Positions 7,668-15,411 are shown, counted from the first letter of the stretch. The stretch is DNA of 15,896 nt from JBFLVN01 sp040758475 (GCA_040758475.1 JBFLVN010000053.1:1-15896); one strand, 5' to 3'. Numbers and translations are program-made. Notes: generated from the letters alone by a model not told the origin.

Positions 7668-8186
7668 CTATTTCTTCTTCCTCAGCCGCCCGGCCCATTC
7701 CTTCTCCAGAAAATACCGCTGGCGGTCGGACTGGGGGCCGCGGCCGTGGATCGCTAGTTCTTCAATAGCCCGGCGGGCGTCCATCCCCTCGCGGGCCATG
7801 AGGAGGGCGGCCAGAACGACGCCCGTGCGGCCAATGCCGGCCATGCAGTGAAAGACGAGGGGTTTCCGGTCCTCTAGGAACGAATCCGCCAGGTCCACGA
7901 TCTCGTCCATCTGCTCGACCGAGGGGACGGAGAAATCATCCATTCCCATGTGGACCAGATCGAAGTGGCCTTCCCACTTGGGCGGCAGGATGTAGGGGCG
8001 CTCGCGCAAATTCACGATCACCCGGACCCCTTCGCCCTTCAAAAGCTCCATGTCTTTCTCGAAAGGATTCCAGGCCCCCGGCTGGCAGGCGCCCGCGAGT
8101 TGGCGGGGCCGAAGCCAGGTGAAGTTCAAGTTCTCTCGCAGCTCGTCGGCAGGACGGATGAGATTTTTTTTCTTGAGCCCGTTCAT
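7668..8186 (-). CDS. Dual-specificity / protein-tyrosine-type phosphatase
   Basis: A 172-residue cytoplasmic protein with the cysteine phosphatase signature VFHCMAGIGRTG: nucleophile C114, P-loop arginine R120, and likely general acid D83 or D84 in MGMDDFSVPS. The order (LAGACQPGAW early, VIVNLRERPYILP mid, then the signature and a helix) is that of small DSP/PTP-like enzymes. The substrate could be phosphotyrosine, a phosphoinositide or another phosphomonoester, which the sequence cannot decide. It lies 36 bases downstream of the aldehyde dehydrogenase on the same strand, so co-transcription is possible. The C-terminus is lysine-rich. The ATG has no visible SD and its leader is a GC hairpin. 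Confidence 0.88.
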   Translation of the reverse strand: MNGLKKKNLIRPADELRENLNFTWLRPRQLAGACQPGAWNPFEKDMELLKGEGVRVIVNLRERPYILPPKWEGHFDLVHMGMDDFSVPSVEQMDEIVDLADSFLEDRKPLVFHCMAGIGRTGVVLAALLMAREGMDARRAIEELAIHGRGPQSDRQRYFLEKEWAGRLRKKK

Positions 8187-8194
8187 CGCGCGCG

Positions 8195-8212
8195 GGCGGC
8201 GCGTACGCCGCC
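8195..8212. repeat. GC hairpin between the aldehyde dehydrogenase and phosphatase genes
   Basis: GGCGGCG-CGTA-CGCCGCC, a perfect 7-bp stem filling most of the 36-base gap. No T-run follows on the minus strand, so it is more likely a processing or translation-affecting structure than a terminator. Confidence 0.45.
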
Positions 8213-8222
8213 GCCAGCAAGT

Positions 8223-9818
8223 CTACAACGCTTTTGACTTGTCGGCTTTGAAAAGAACGCCCGGCAGCTTGAGGAGCGCCTTGAGGCGCTCGCCCAAAGT
8301 CCTCGCATGCATAGCCCGCGAACCGGCGAGGAATCCCTCCGTGTGGGCTTTCTGGTAGCCAAACCACCAGGGGTCCTTCATCTGGGGGAACGTATTCGTG
8401 TGGACGTGGTGAAGCTCGGTTAATTCGAGGAGCCCCACTTCACCGTGAGTCCGTCCGATGCCGCTTTTCTTGGGCCCACCCCAAGGGGTACCCGGAATGG
8501 CATAGGTGTAGAGGAGTTCGTTCACCATCACCGTCCCCGCCTGGACCTTGGAAGCGATCTGCTGGCCTTTTGCCAAATCCTTCGTCCAAACGCTCCCGGT
8601 GAGGCCTAGGTGAGAATCGTTGGCCAAACCGATCACTTCGTTTTCGTCCTTGAAGGTCATGATCGGGAGGAGCGGCCCGAAAGTTTCCGCCGTCATGCAA
8701 GCGAAAGAATGATCGACGCCCCGAAGCACGGTGGGCTGCCAGAACCACCCCGGAAGGGAATCGTTCTTCTTCCCGCCCGTGAGGATTTCGGCGCCCTTGT
8801 CGCGGGCCTGGGCCACCTGCTGCTCCACGTTCTTGAATTGCTCCAGGGTGGTCATGGGACCGACATCGGTTCCTTCTTCCAAACCGTTCCCCTGGCGCAG
8901 GCGCTTCGTCTTCTCGACAACCTTCCTCGTGAATTCGTCGGCAATGGATTCGTGGACGTAGCAGCGCTCCACGCTCGCGCAGACTTGGCCCGCGTTGGCA
9001 AACGCCCCCCACACGGCGGCGCTCGTCACGTTTTCGAGATGCGCGTCCTTGCAAACGACCATGGCCCCTTTGCCGCCGAGTTCGAGCCCCAGGGTCGTCA
9101 GGTTCTCCGCCGCGTCCGCCATGATCCGCTGCCCCGTGCGTACGGAACCCGTAAAGAGAAGGCGATGCGGAGCAGCCTTCACTAACGCGCCGCCCGTCTC
9201 CCCATCGCCCGATACGATCTGGAAGACATTCTCCGGCAGGCCTGCTTCTTCAAAGGTCTTGGCTACGGCTCGCCCGATGAAAGGCGTGTACTCGGAGGGT
9301 TTCAGGATCACCGCGTTTCCGGCGGCAAGGGCCATGGCGATCTGCCCGGCGGGAATGTTGAAAGGGAAATTCCAGGGGCTAATCACGCCCACCACCCCCG
9401 CCGGCTGGTGTTCAAGGCGGCTCTTCCTTCCCGTGTACTGGAACGGCAGGCTGATTTTCTCATCCTTCAAAATCTTGGGGGCGCTCTTCGAGAGCCAGTC
9501 GATCATGTCGAGAAATGGGAGAAGATCGGCGCTAAGGGATTCGGGGATGGGCTTTCCGTTTTCTTTCGTGATGAGCTGCGCGAGTTCCTCGAGGTGATCC
9601 ACCACGTAATGCTTGGCCCGCTTCAAAGCCTTGAGGCGTTCTTTGATCGGGAGCGCGCCCCAAGCGGGCTGGGCCGCCCGGGCCTTATCCACGGCCATGC
9701 GCACCTGCTCGGCGGAGGCGATTTCCACCTCGCCCAGCGATTCGAGGGTGGCGGGATTGACGCTCTTTAGCTTTCCACGGGTCTTGGCTTCAGCGAGAAT
9801 TTCGCGGCTGGCTCCCAC
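8223..9818 (-). CDS. NAD(P)-dependent aldehyde dehydrogenase
   Basis: A 531-residue enzyme of the ALDH superfamily that oxidises an aldehyde to the acid. Catalytic residues, numbered from the chosen start, are all present: N150 (ISPWNFPFN), K173 (KPSE), E246 (LELGGKGAMVV) and nucleophile C280 (NAGQVCASVERCYV), with FTGSVRTG in the Rossmann part. About 65 residues follow the last common motif (PWGGPKKSGIGRTHGEVGLL), including PWWFGY, like aldehyde dehydrogenases acting on long-chain or aromatic aldehydes; the substrate is not fixed. The start is GTG 9818, with AAGGAG six bases upstream. The frame runs open to 9905 but without an SD there. A good -10 (TATACT, minus strand, 9864-9859) precedes it with no convincing -35. 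It diverges from the DUF2236 genes across a shared palindrome. Confidence 0.93.
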   Translation of the reverse strand: MGASREILAEAKTRGKLKSVNPATLESLGEVEIASAEQVRMAVDKARAAQPAWGALPIKERLKALKRAKHYVVDHLEELAQLITKENGKPIPESLSADLLPFLDMIDWLSKSAPKILKDEKISLPFQYTGRKSRLEHQPAGVVGVISPWNFPFNIPAGQIAMALAAGNAVILKPSEYTPFIGRAVAKTFEEAGLPENVFQIVSGDGETGGALVKAAPHRLLFTGSVRTGQRIMADAAENLTTLGLELGGKGAMVVCKDAHLENVTSAAVWGAFANAGQVCASVERCYVHESIADEFTRKVVEKTKRLRQGNGLEEGTDVGPMTTLEQFKNVEQQVAQARDKGAEILTGGKKNDSLPGWFWQPTVLRGVDHSFACMTAETFGPLLPIMTFKDENEVIGLANDSHLGLTGSVWTKDLAKGQQIASKVQAGTVMVNELLYTYAIPGTPWGGPKKSGIGRTHGEVGLLELTELHHVHTNTFPQMKDPWWFGYQKAHTEGFLAGSRAMHARTLGERLKALLKLPGVLFKADKSKAL

Positions 9819-9824
9819 GGCGGA

Positions 9825-9830
9825 CTCCTT
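9825..9830 (-). promoter_or_regulatory. Ribosome-binding site that fixes the aldehyde dehydrogenase GTG start
   Basis: AAGGAG on the minus strand, six bases before GTG 9818. It shortens the gene by 29 codons against the longest open frame. Confidence 0.7.
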
Positions 9831-9913
9831 CGGAGATACAAAACGATTGCTGTGCCGCAGTATACCGGGTACCGCGATGCCCAGCGCGATTTTCACTGTT
9901 TTCAAAATTTTCG

Positions 9914-9942
9914 TTGACTGACGTATCAGTCATAAATAGAAT
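9914..9942 (+). promoter_or_regulatory. Sigma-70-type promoter of the DUF2236 genes
   Basis: TTGACT (9914-9919) and TAGAAT (9937-9942), each 5 of 6 to consensus, with an ideal 17-base spacer. The start site would be near 9949, giving a leader of about 57 bases to GTG 10006. The operator palindrome at 9915-9932 covers the -35 and most of the spacer. Confidence 0.7.
9915..9932. promoter_or_regulatory. TetR/FadR-style operator palindrome
   Basis: TGACTGACGTATCAGTCA: perfect 7-bp arms TGACTGA/TCAGTCA around CGTA. Length and layout fit TetR-family repressor sites, resembling the TGAnTGA-N4-TCAnTCA arrangement of Bacillus FadR sites. It sits within the oxygenase promoter and upstream of the divergent aldehyde dehydrogenase, so one regulator may control both. 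No TetR gene is in the window. Confidence 0.65.
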
Positions 9943-9991
9943 CCTGTTTGAAATTTGGGGGCGCCCCACATCCACCGGGCAACCGGGGGTG

Positions 9992-9997
9992 AAGGAG
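9992..9997 (+). promoter_or_regulatory. Ribosome-binding site that fixes the first DUF2236 GTG start
   Basis: AAGGAG eight bases before GTG 10006. The frame is open further upstream to a TTG at 9955, but that lies almost at the predicted transcript start and has no SD. Confidence 0.7.
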
Positions 9998-10005
9998 TCA
10001 GCACC

Positions 10006-10959
10006 GTGACCGTCAGCCGCCAGGACCTAGAACGCCACCTCGAAAAGCTCGTCGCCAGAGTAAAAGACCCGGAAGCGGGGCTCTTCGGGCCCGGCTCCAT
10101 GCTCTGGGAAGTGAACAAAGAAGCGGCCGTCTTCCTGGGCGGCGGCCGGGCGGCCCTCCTCCAGACGGCCCACCCCTTCATCGCCCACGCGGTCGATCAG
10201 CACTCCAAGACCAAGACGAACCCGGCGGGCCGCTTCCAGCGGACCTTCGCCAACATCTTCAGCATGGTCTTCGGGCCCCTCGATACGGCCCTCAAGAGTT
10301 CCCGGCGGGTCCACGCCCTTCACCAGACCATCATCGGAAAGATCACGGAAAACGTAGGAGCTTTCAGGGAAGGCTCGCCCTACGAGGCGAACAACGAAGA
10401 AGCTCTCCTCTGGGTCCACGCGACCCTCTGGGATACTTCAATGCAGGTCTACGAGCGGGTTTTCCGGAAACTCTCCGCCGATGAAAAAGACCGATACTAC
10501 GAAGAGACGAAACTCTTCGCCTACTTGTTCGGGATTCCCGATTCGATCCTGCCCCCGAACTGGAACGAGTTCATGGAATACAACGAGAAGATGTGGAACT
10601 CGGAAATTCTCACGGTGGGCAAACCCGCCCTCGAACTCTCGCATTTTCTCCTCTCCGCGCCCAAGCCCGCCCTCGAACCCGTCATGGCGTGGTACCGGGT
10701 GATGACGGCGGGGCTTCTCCCCGAACGAATCCGCCACCAATACCGCCTCCCCTACGGCCGGGCGGAGGAGAGAATTTTCGACGCCTCGATCCGAACGGCG
10801 CGCCTCGGTGTGCGGGCCCTCCCGGTCCGGTTCCGCTACCTCCCAGCCTACGTGGACGCCCACCGGCGCCTTGCGGGCCGTAGCGGCCCCGACCGCATCG
10901 GCCGCGTCATCGACTGGTTCGTCCTGACAACACTCAAAGGGGAACGGGCCGCCGCATGA
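10006..10959 (+). CDS. DUF2236 (MpaB/Lcp-type oxygenase family) protein, first of a tandem pair
   Basis: A 317-residue helical protein of the DUF2236 family, which includes fungal MpaB and the latex-clearing protein Lcp; the characterised members cleave C=C bonds of isoprenoid chains, with haem b shown for Lcp. Conserved stretches visible are LLQTAHPFIAHAVDQHS (H56, H61, H66), SSRRVHALH (R100, R101, H103, H106), EALLWVHATLW (H138) and ERIRHQYRLPY near the C-terminus. Which histidine holds haem is inference. There is no signal peptide, so it is cytoplasmic, unlike secreted Lcp. Its stop overlaps the start of the paralogue by four bases. It has its own strong promoter and operator just upstream. 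Confidence 0.85.
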   Translation: MTVSRQDLERHLEKLVARVKDPEAGLFGPGSMLWEVNKEAAVFLGGGRAALLQTAHPFIAHAVDQHSKTKTNPAGRFQRTFANIFSMVFGPLDTALKSSRRVHALHQTIIGKITENVGAFREGSPYEANNEEALLWVHATLWDTSMQVYERVFRKLSADEKDRYYEETKLFAYLFGIPDSILPPNWNEFMEYNEKMWNSEILTVGKPALELSHFLLSAPKPALEPVMAWYRVMTAGLLPERIRHQYRLPYGRAEERIFDASIRTARLGVRALPVRFRYLPAYVDAHRRLAGRSGPDRIGRVIDWFVLTTLKGERAAA

Positions 10960-11954
10960 AACCCGAAATCGCCGCTTCCAGCCTGCGCGATTCGCCGCTC
11001 TACGTCGATCGTCCGGCGCTCGAACGAACGCTCGAAAAAATCCGCGCGAAGGTGAAAAAACCGGAAGAAGGGCTCTTCGGCCCCGATTCGATGGTCTGGA
11101 AAATTTACCCTCAGATGATCCTCGGCATTGGCGGCGGAAAGGCGCTCCTTCTGCAAACGGCCCATCCCTTCGTGGCCCACGCCGTCGAGCAGCACTCCAA
11201 ATTCCGCACCGATCCCCACGGCCGGGGCACCCGCACGTTCACCGCCCTTTTCGCCTGGCTCTACGGCGACCTGGATTCGGCCTTCAAGGCCGCCCGCCGC
11301 GTCCACGCCCTGCACGGCACGCTCACGGGAAAGATTCCCCATCAGGTCGGCCCCTTCGCCAAGGGTTCGACGTACGAGGCGAATCTCCAGGACGCCCTTC
11401 TCTGGGTGCACGCGACGCTCTGGGAAACGCCCATCCAGGCTTACGAACTCGTGGTCGGAAAACTCTCCGCCGAAGAGAAAGAGCAGTACTACCAGGAGAG
11501 CAAACTCTTCGCCTATCTCTTCGGCATCGACGACGCCATCATCCCGCCCACCTGGAACGATTTTCTCGAATACTGCGAACAGATGTACGAGTCGGAAACC
11601 CTCACCGTGGATTCCGTCTCCCTGGAAATCGCGGACTTTGTGTTGCGGCCGCCCAAGCGCTCGCTTCAGGGCGTCGTCGATTGGTACAAGATCATCACGG
11701 CGGGGCTCATGCACGAGCGCATCCGCCACCAGTACCGCTTCAAATACGGCTGGCTCGAAGAGAAGATTTTTGAAAATTCGATCCGGGCCATGCGAGCCAT
11801 CTGGCCGCGCCTTCCCTACGACCTCCAATACGCCCCCATCTACCGCCGGGCCATGCGCCGCTTGGGCCGGGAAGGCCCCCCTTCCCCCCTGGCCAAATGG
11901 GTCGAGAAAGCCATGCTGATGCCAGGGGAAAAACCGGGCGGAAAAATGGCGTAA
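10956..11954 (+). CDS. DUF2236 (MpaB/Lcp-type oxygenase family) protein, second of a tandem pair
   Basis: A 332-residue paralogue of the preceding protein. The two align without gaps from GLFGPxSMxW to the IRHQYR motif, about half the residues identical by eye, so the pair arose by tandem duplication. The same histidine motifs are kept: LLQTAHPFVAHAVEQHS (H70), ARRVHALH (H117), ALLWVHATLW (H152) and ERIRHQYRFKYGW. It has a slightly longer N-terminus (14 extra residues) and a basic C-terminal tail. The four-base ATGA overlap indicates translational coupling and perhaps joint assembly. Preserved motifs in both copies argue against one being a decaying duplicate. The cofactor and substrate are not proved by sequence. 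Confidence 0.85.
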   Translation: MKPEIAASSLRDSPLYVDRPALERTLEKIRAKVKKPEEGLFGPDSMVWKIYPQMILGIGGGKALLLQTAHPFVAHAVEQHSKFRTDPHGRGTRTFTALFAWLYGDLDSAFKAARRVHALHGTLTGKIPHQVGPFAKGSTYEANLQDALLWVHATLWETPIQAYELVVGKLSAEEKEQYYQESKLFAYLFGIDDAIIPPTWNDFLEYCEQMYESETLTVDSVSLEIADFVLRPPKRSLQGVVDWYKIITAGLMHERIRHQYRFKYGWLEEKIFENSIRAMRAIWPRLPYDLQYAPIYRRAMRRLGREGPPSPLAKWVEKAMLMPGEKPGGKMA

Positions 11955-12024
11955 CTTCGCGTGTGACGCTCCCGTTACCGCCGCTTTGCCCAGTCCCTCG
12001 CCCCTGTGATATTCCCTCCCCGCC

Positions 12025-13377
12025 ATGAGCGGTGATTTCAACTGGCAGAAAGTCCGCGCCGAGGCGGTCGAGCACTTCAAGGCCCTCCTGCGCATCGACA
12101 CGGTAAATCCCCCGGGCAACGAGCGCCCGGCGGCCGATTACATTGCCAAAGTTTTCGACCGCGAAGGGATTTCCTACAAGATCGTCGAATGCGAGCCCAC
12201 GCGGGCCAGCATCGTCGCCCGCCTCCCCGGCAACGGAAAGAAAAAGCCGCTTCTCCTGAACGGCCACCTGGACGTGGTCCCCGTAGAGCGGGAGAGCTGG
12301 ACCTACGACCCCTTCTCGGCCACCGAGGCCGACGGATGCATCTGGGGCCGCGGCGCCATCGACATGAAGAACATGGTGACGATGGGCCTCATGAGCCTCG
12401 TTCTTCTGAAGCGCGCGAAAATCCCCCTCGACCGGGACGTGATCTTTGCCGGCGTGGCCGACGAGGAAGCCGGCTCCAACAAAGGCTCTCTCTTCCTGGC
12501 GACGGAACACCCCGACCTCGTGCGCTCGGAGTACGTCCTCAACGAAGTGGGCGGTCACACGCTCCACGCGGGAAAGACGCGCTTCTATCCCATCCAGGTC
12601 GCTGAAAAAGGAATCTGCTGGTTCGAACTCACGGCCGAAGGGGAACCGGGCCACGGCTCCATGCCGCACCCCAACAACCCGGTGCTCCGCCTCGCCCGGG
12701 CGATCGAAGCGCTTGGGAAAAGCCGCCTTCCCGTCCACGCCATTCCGGTAGTGGAGAAATTCCTCCGGACGATCGGCAAGGCGAGCGGCTTCCCGGCGGC
12801 AACCATGCTTCCGCTGCTCACGAGCCCGAACCTCTCAAGCCCGATCATGGACATCCTGGAGAAGACGAACCTCAGCCAAGCCATCAGCCTGAACGCCATG
12901 GTCCGCAATACGGCCTCCCCCACCGGGCTCACCGGCAGCAAGAAGGTGAACGTGATCCCGTCAAAGGCCAGCGTCCAAGTGGACGGGCGCATGATCCCCG
13001 GCGAGAGCGTCGAGAGCTTCCTCGAAGAAATCCAGCGGGTCGTCGGACGGGACCTGAAAGTCAGCATCCTGGACCAGCACCCAGGCAACGTCTTCGAGAC
13101 CAAGACGGAACTCTACGACGCCATCTGCGGGACGCTCCGGCGCCACGACCCGGAGGGAATTCCCATTCCCTACATGATCCCGGGCTTTACGGACGCCTTC
13201 GCCTACGCGCGCCTGGGGGCCACGTGCTACGGCTTTTCGCCCGTCCGCCTGGGGCCCGATCTCAATTTCACGCGCATGTACCACGGCCACGACGAACGCA
13301 TCCCCGTGGAAGGCTTCGGCTGGGGCGTCCAGGTGCTCTACGAACTCGTACGGGACTTCTGCCGGGCCCAGGCCTAA
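12025..13377 (+). CDS. M20-family zinc metallopeptidase / deacylase
   Basis: A 450-residue cytoplasmic amidohydrolase of the M20 family (ArgE, DapE, aminoacylase-1 and carboxypeptidase G2 relatives) that cuts an amide bond using two zinc ions. The ligands are in place: H81 and D83 (NGHLDVVPV), D113 (GRGAIDMKN), general base E147 and ligand E148 (ADEEAG), E174 (LNEVGG) and H420 (HGHDERIPVEG). The dimerisation-domain histidine motif EPGHGSMPH is also present. The substrate (peptide, N-acyl amino acid or other) is not determinable. It starts 70 bases after the DUF2236 pair with no promoter, SD or terminator seen between, so read-through is likely. Whether it belongs to the same pathway is open. 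Confidence 0.93.
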   Translation: MSGDFNWQKVRAEAVEHFKALLRIDTVNPPGNERPAADYIAKVFDREGISYKIVECEPTRASIVARLPGNGKKKPLLLNGHLDVVPVERESWTYDPFSATEADGCIWGRGAIDMKNMVTMGLMSLVLLKRAKIPLDRDVIFAGVADEEAGSNKGSLFLATEHPDLVRSEYVLNEVGGHTLHAGKTRFYPIQVAEKGICWFELTAEGEPGHGSMPHPNNPVLRLARAIEALGKSRLPVHAIPVVEKFLRTIGKASGFPAATMLPLLTSPNLSSPIMDILEKTNLSQAISLNAMVRNTASPTGLTGSKKVNVIPSKASVQVDGRMIPGESVESFLEEIQRVVGRDLKVSILDQHPGNVFETKTELYDAICGTLRRHDPEGIPIPYMIPGFTDAFAYARLGATCYGFSPVRLGPDLNFTRMYHGHDERIPVEGFGWGVQVLYELVRDFCRAQA

Positions 13378-13420
13378 TTTCCCAGCGGCGTTGCTATCGA
13401 CCTCCGGCGGTTCTAAAAAG

Positions 13421-13440
13421 GCCCCCTAGGGTGAGGGGGC
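13421..13440 (-). terminator. Hairpin in the pcnB leader, terminator-like on the minus strand
   Basis: GCCCCC (13421-13426) pairs with GGGGGC (13435-13440) around an 8-base loop. On the minus strand it is followed by CTTTTTAG, as in an intrinsic terminator, which would stop antisense transcripts coming through pcnB. On the plus strand the same GGGGC can pair instead with GCCCC at 13449-13453, giving two mutually exclusive hairpins in the leader. Confidence 0.4.
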
Positions 13441-13489
13441 GCGGGCGGGCCCCGCCTGAAAGCCGCCTTTCCAATTCCAAGCAGACCCC

Positions 13490-14914
13490 GTGCAATTGCC
13501 GACCGACGAATTCCATAGCGACAGCGAACCGTCCCTTCCCATCGGGGAGGACGGGCACATCACGCCGCTCGTCATCCCCCGCGCCGAACATCCCATCTCC
13601 CGCAAGAAAATCTCCCCGGAAGCCCTGCGCGTTCTCTACGGCCTCTACCACGCCGGGTACAAGGCCTATCTCGTCGGAGGAAGCGTGCGGGACCTCCTTC
13701 TCAAACGCGAGCCCAAGGATTTCGACGTCGTCACCGACGCCCACCCGCGGGAGATCAAGGCCGTTTTCCGCAATTCCCGGATCATCGGCCGGCGCTTCCA
13801 GGTCGCCCACGTCCACTTCGGCAAGGACAAGATCGTGGAAGTCTCCACCTTCCGGAGCCTCCCCGTGGCCGACGATGCCATCGACGCCGAAGCGCTCCCA
13901 CCCGACGGCGCGGAACCGCAGGAGACCGCCGAGGCGAACGGCCAAGAAACACCCGCCAAGCGCCGGTGGATCGACGAAAACCAATTCGGTTCCGAGGAAG
14001 AAGACGCGCTGCGCCGCGACCTCACCATCAACGCGCTTTTTTACGACATCGCCACGTTCAGCGTGATCGACTACGTGGGGGGCCTCTCGGACCTCCATGA
14101 CGAAATCATCCGGATCATCGGCGATCCGGACGTGCGTTTCACGGAAGACCCGGTGCGCATCATCCGGGCCATCCGCCATGCCGCGAGAACGGGTTTCAAG
14201 ATCGAGCCGCGGACACTCGCCGCCATCCGAAAGCACCACCCGCTCCTTCCCACCTGCGCGCCGGCCCGCGTGCTCGAGGAATTTCTCCGGGAACTAAGGG
14301 GCGGGTCCTCTTACGAATCCTTCCGTTTGATGGTCGATACGAGCGTGCTCAAGACGCTTTTCCCGCCGATCGCCGAATACCTGGGTCCTCCGCCCGTCAT
14401 GGAACCCGAGCCCGGTACCCCTTGGTACCGCCTCAAGGCGCTCGATCGCCTGCGGGCCGAGCGCGGAACGCCTCCTTCGGATTCGATCCTGCTGGCGCAC
14501 ATCGCCGTTCCCATCCTGGAAAAGGACGTGGAAGAGGCCTGCGATCCTTCCCTTACGAAGGGCCAGCTCGCCTCGCGCCTCGATCAGCTCCGGCTGCGAT
14601 ACGAGGAAGTCTGCGCGGCCCTCGGCCTGCCGCGCCGCATGTGCATGCTGGCGGGCCATCACCTCGCGGGCATGTGCCGCATCCGCCGCACCATCGATGG
14701 CGGGAGCCTGGCTCGGGGGCTCGTGGGAAAAAGCTATTTCAAGGACGCTTACGCGCTTTACGAATTGGACGCCATCGCCCGAGGCGAGACGCCCATCGAT
14801 CCGCAAAATCTCGTGGCCAGCGCCCAGGCCCACGGGCCGGCCGAAAGCGGCGGCCCCCCTCCCCGCCGCCGCAGGCGCCGGCGCCGGAAGCCCCCTACGC
14901 ACAAAGAGCACTGA
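13490..14914 (+). CDS. pcnB: Poly(A) polymerase I (PcnB type)
   Basis: A 474-residue class II nucleotidyltransferase that adds 3' A-tails to RNA and promotes decay. The head domain shows YLVGGSVRDLLL (61-71), catalytic D77 and D79 in KDFDVVTDA, GRRFQVAHVHFG, and RRDLTINALFYDI with DYVGGLSDLHDEIIRIIG; the neck region has EDPVRIIRAIRHAARTGFKI. The GRRFxxAHVxFG motif, the EEDALRRDLTINAL context and the arginine-rich tail (RRRRRRRRKPP) point to PcnB rather than the CCA-adding enzyme. An Ala/Glu-rich insert near 130-160 lies between the head motifs. GTG is the only reasonable start: an in-frame TGA lies 33 bases upstream and no early ATG follows. There is no SD, and the leader is highly structured. 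Confidence 0.9.
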   Translation: MQLPTDEFHSDSEPSLPIGEDGHITPLVIPRAEHPISRKKISPEALRVLYGLYHAGYKAYLVGGSVRDLLLKREPKDFDVVTDAHPREIKAVFRNSRIIGRRFQVAHVHFGKDKIVEVSTFRSLPVADDAIDAEALPPDGAEPQETAEANGQETPAKRRWIDENQFGSEEEDALRRDLTINALFYDIATFSVIDYVGGLSDLHDEIIRIIGDPDVRFTEDPVRIIRAIRHAARTGFKIEPRTLAAIRKHHPLLPTCAPARVLEEFLRELRGGSSYESFRLMVDTSVLKTLFPPIAEYLGPPPVMEPEPGTPWYRLKALDRLRAERGTPPSDSILLAHIAVPILEKDVEEACDPSLTKGQLASRLDQLRLRYEEVCAALGLPRRMCMLAGHHLAGMCRIRRTIDGGSLARGLVGKSYFKDAYALYELDAIARGETPIDPQNLVASAQAHGPAESGGPPPRRRRRRRRKPPTHKEH

Positions 14915-14923
14915 AGGAATTGG

Positions 14924-15409
14924 TTACGCCGGCTTGACGTTCTTGTTCACTTTTTCCCGGATCACGCCGATGTTCGTGAGGCCCTTGGCGGCCATAGCGC
15001 GCATCACCCGCCAGCCGCCAAGCCGCAGAATTCCGAAATAGCCCTTCCGCCAAAGATCGCGGAATCCCGTGTGGATTGCGGCATTGATCCGGAAATTGAG
15101 ATCGGGTGAAGCCCCCAGGCTGATGAGCAGGACGCCGAATTCTCCGATGTCTTCGCTCTCCAGTTCGGCAAGTCTCTCCACGAGAGCCGTGGTTAGCCGG
15201 AGAGTGAAGTCGGGCTTTTCGGGGGGAATGGGTTCAAGCCGGGGCCCCAAAGGGGTGCGCCGGAAAGAATAAACGTCCTGGTGATCGTGGAAGAGGATGC
15301 GCACGCAGGCTCCCGGCTTCATGGGTTCCGAAGCACGGGCGCACACGGGCTTCCCTTCGAGGAAGGCTTTGAGTTTCAAATACGTCGGGTGGGGAGCGTT
15401 TGAATCCAT
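14924..15409 (-). CDS. Hypothetical protein, possibly SCP2-like
   Basis: A 161-residue cytoplasmic protein without a signal peptide. An N-terminal part (MDSNAPHPTYLKLKAFLEG) leads to PDFTLRLTTALVERLAELES and a helical C-terminal half with GYFGILRLGGWRVMRAMAAK. The FTLRLT...LVERLAE pattern weakly recalls SCP2 lipid-binding proteins, but I cannot confirm this. The ATG at 15409 lies two bases after the stop of the 37-residue ORF, so translation is probably coupled; a TTG two codons upstream is the alternative start. It converges on pcnB with a 9-base gap and no terminator between. Confidence 0.65.
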   Translation of the reverse strand: MDSNAPHPTYLKLKAFLEGKPVCARASEPMKPGACVRILFHDHQDVYSFRRTPLGPRLEPIPPEKPDFTLRLTTALVERLAELESEDIGEFGVLLISLGASPDLNFRINAAIHTGFRDLWRKGYFGILRLGGWRVMRAMAAKGLTNIGVIREKVNKNVKPA

Positions 15410-15411
15410 CT

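Noticed and set aside
10848..12119. 423-codon minus-strand frame opposite the second DUF2236 gene
   Set aside because: It spans three different plus-strand coding contexts and has no motif. The plus strand carries conserved DUF2236 sequence throughout.
13394..14239. 281-codon minus-strand frame opposite pcnB
   Set aside because: The plus strand holds all PcnB catalytic motifs here, and the antisense product is low in recognisable structure.
14859..14914. Repetitive CGCCGG-rich stretch at the pcnB end as a DNA repeat
   Set aside because: It encodes the arginine-rich tail typical of PcnB, so protein composition explains it.
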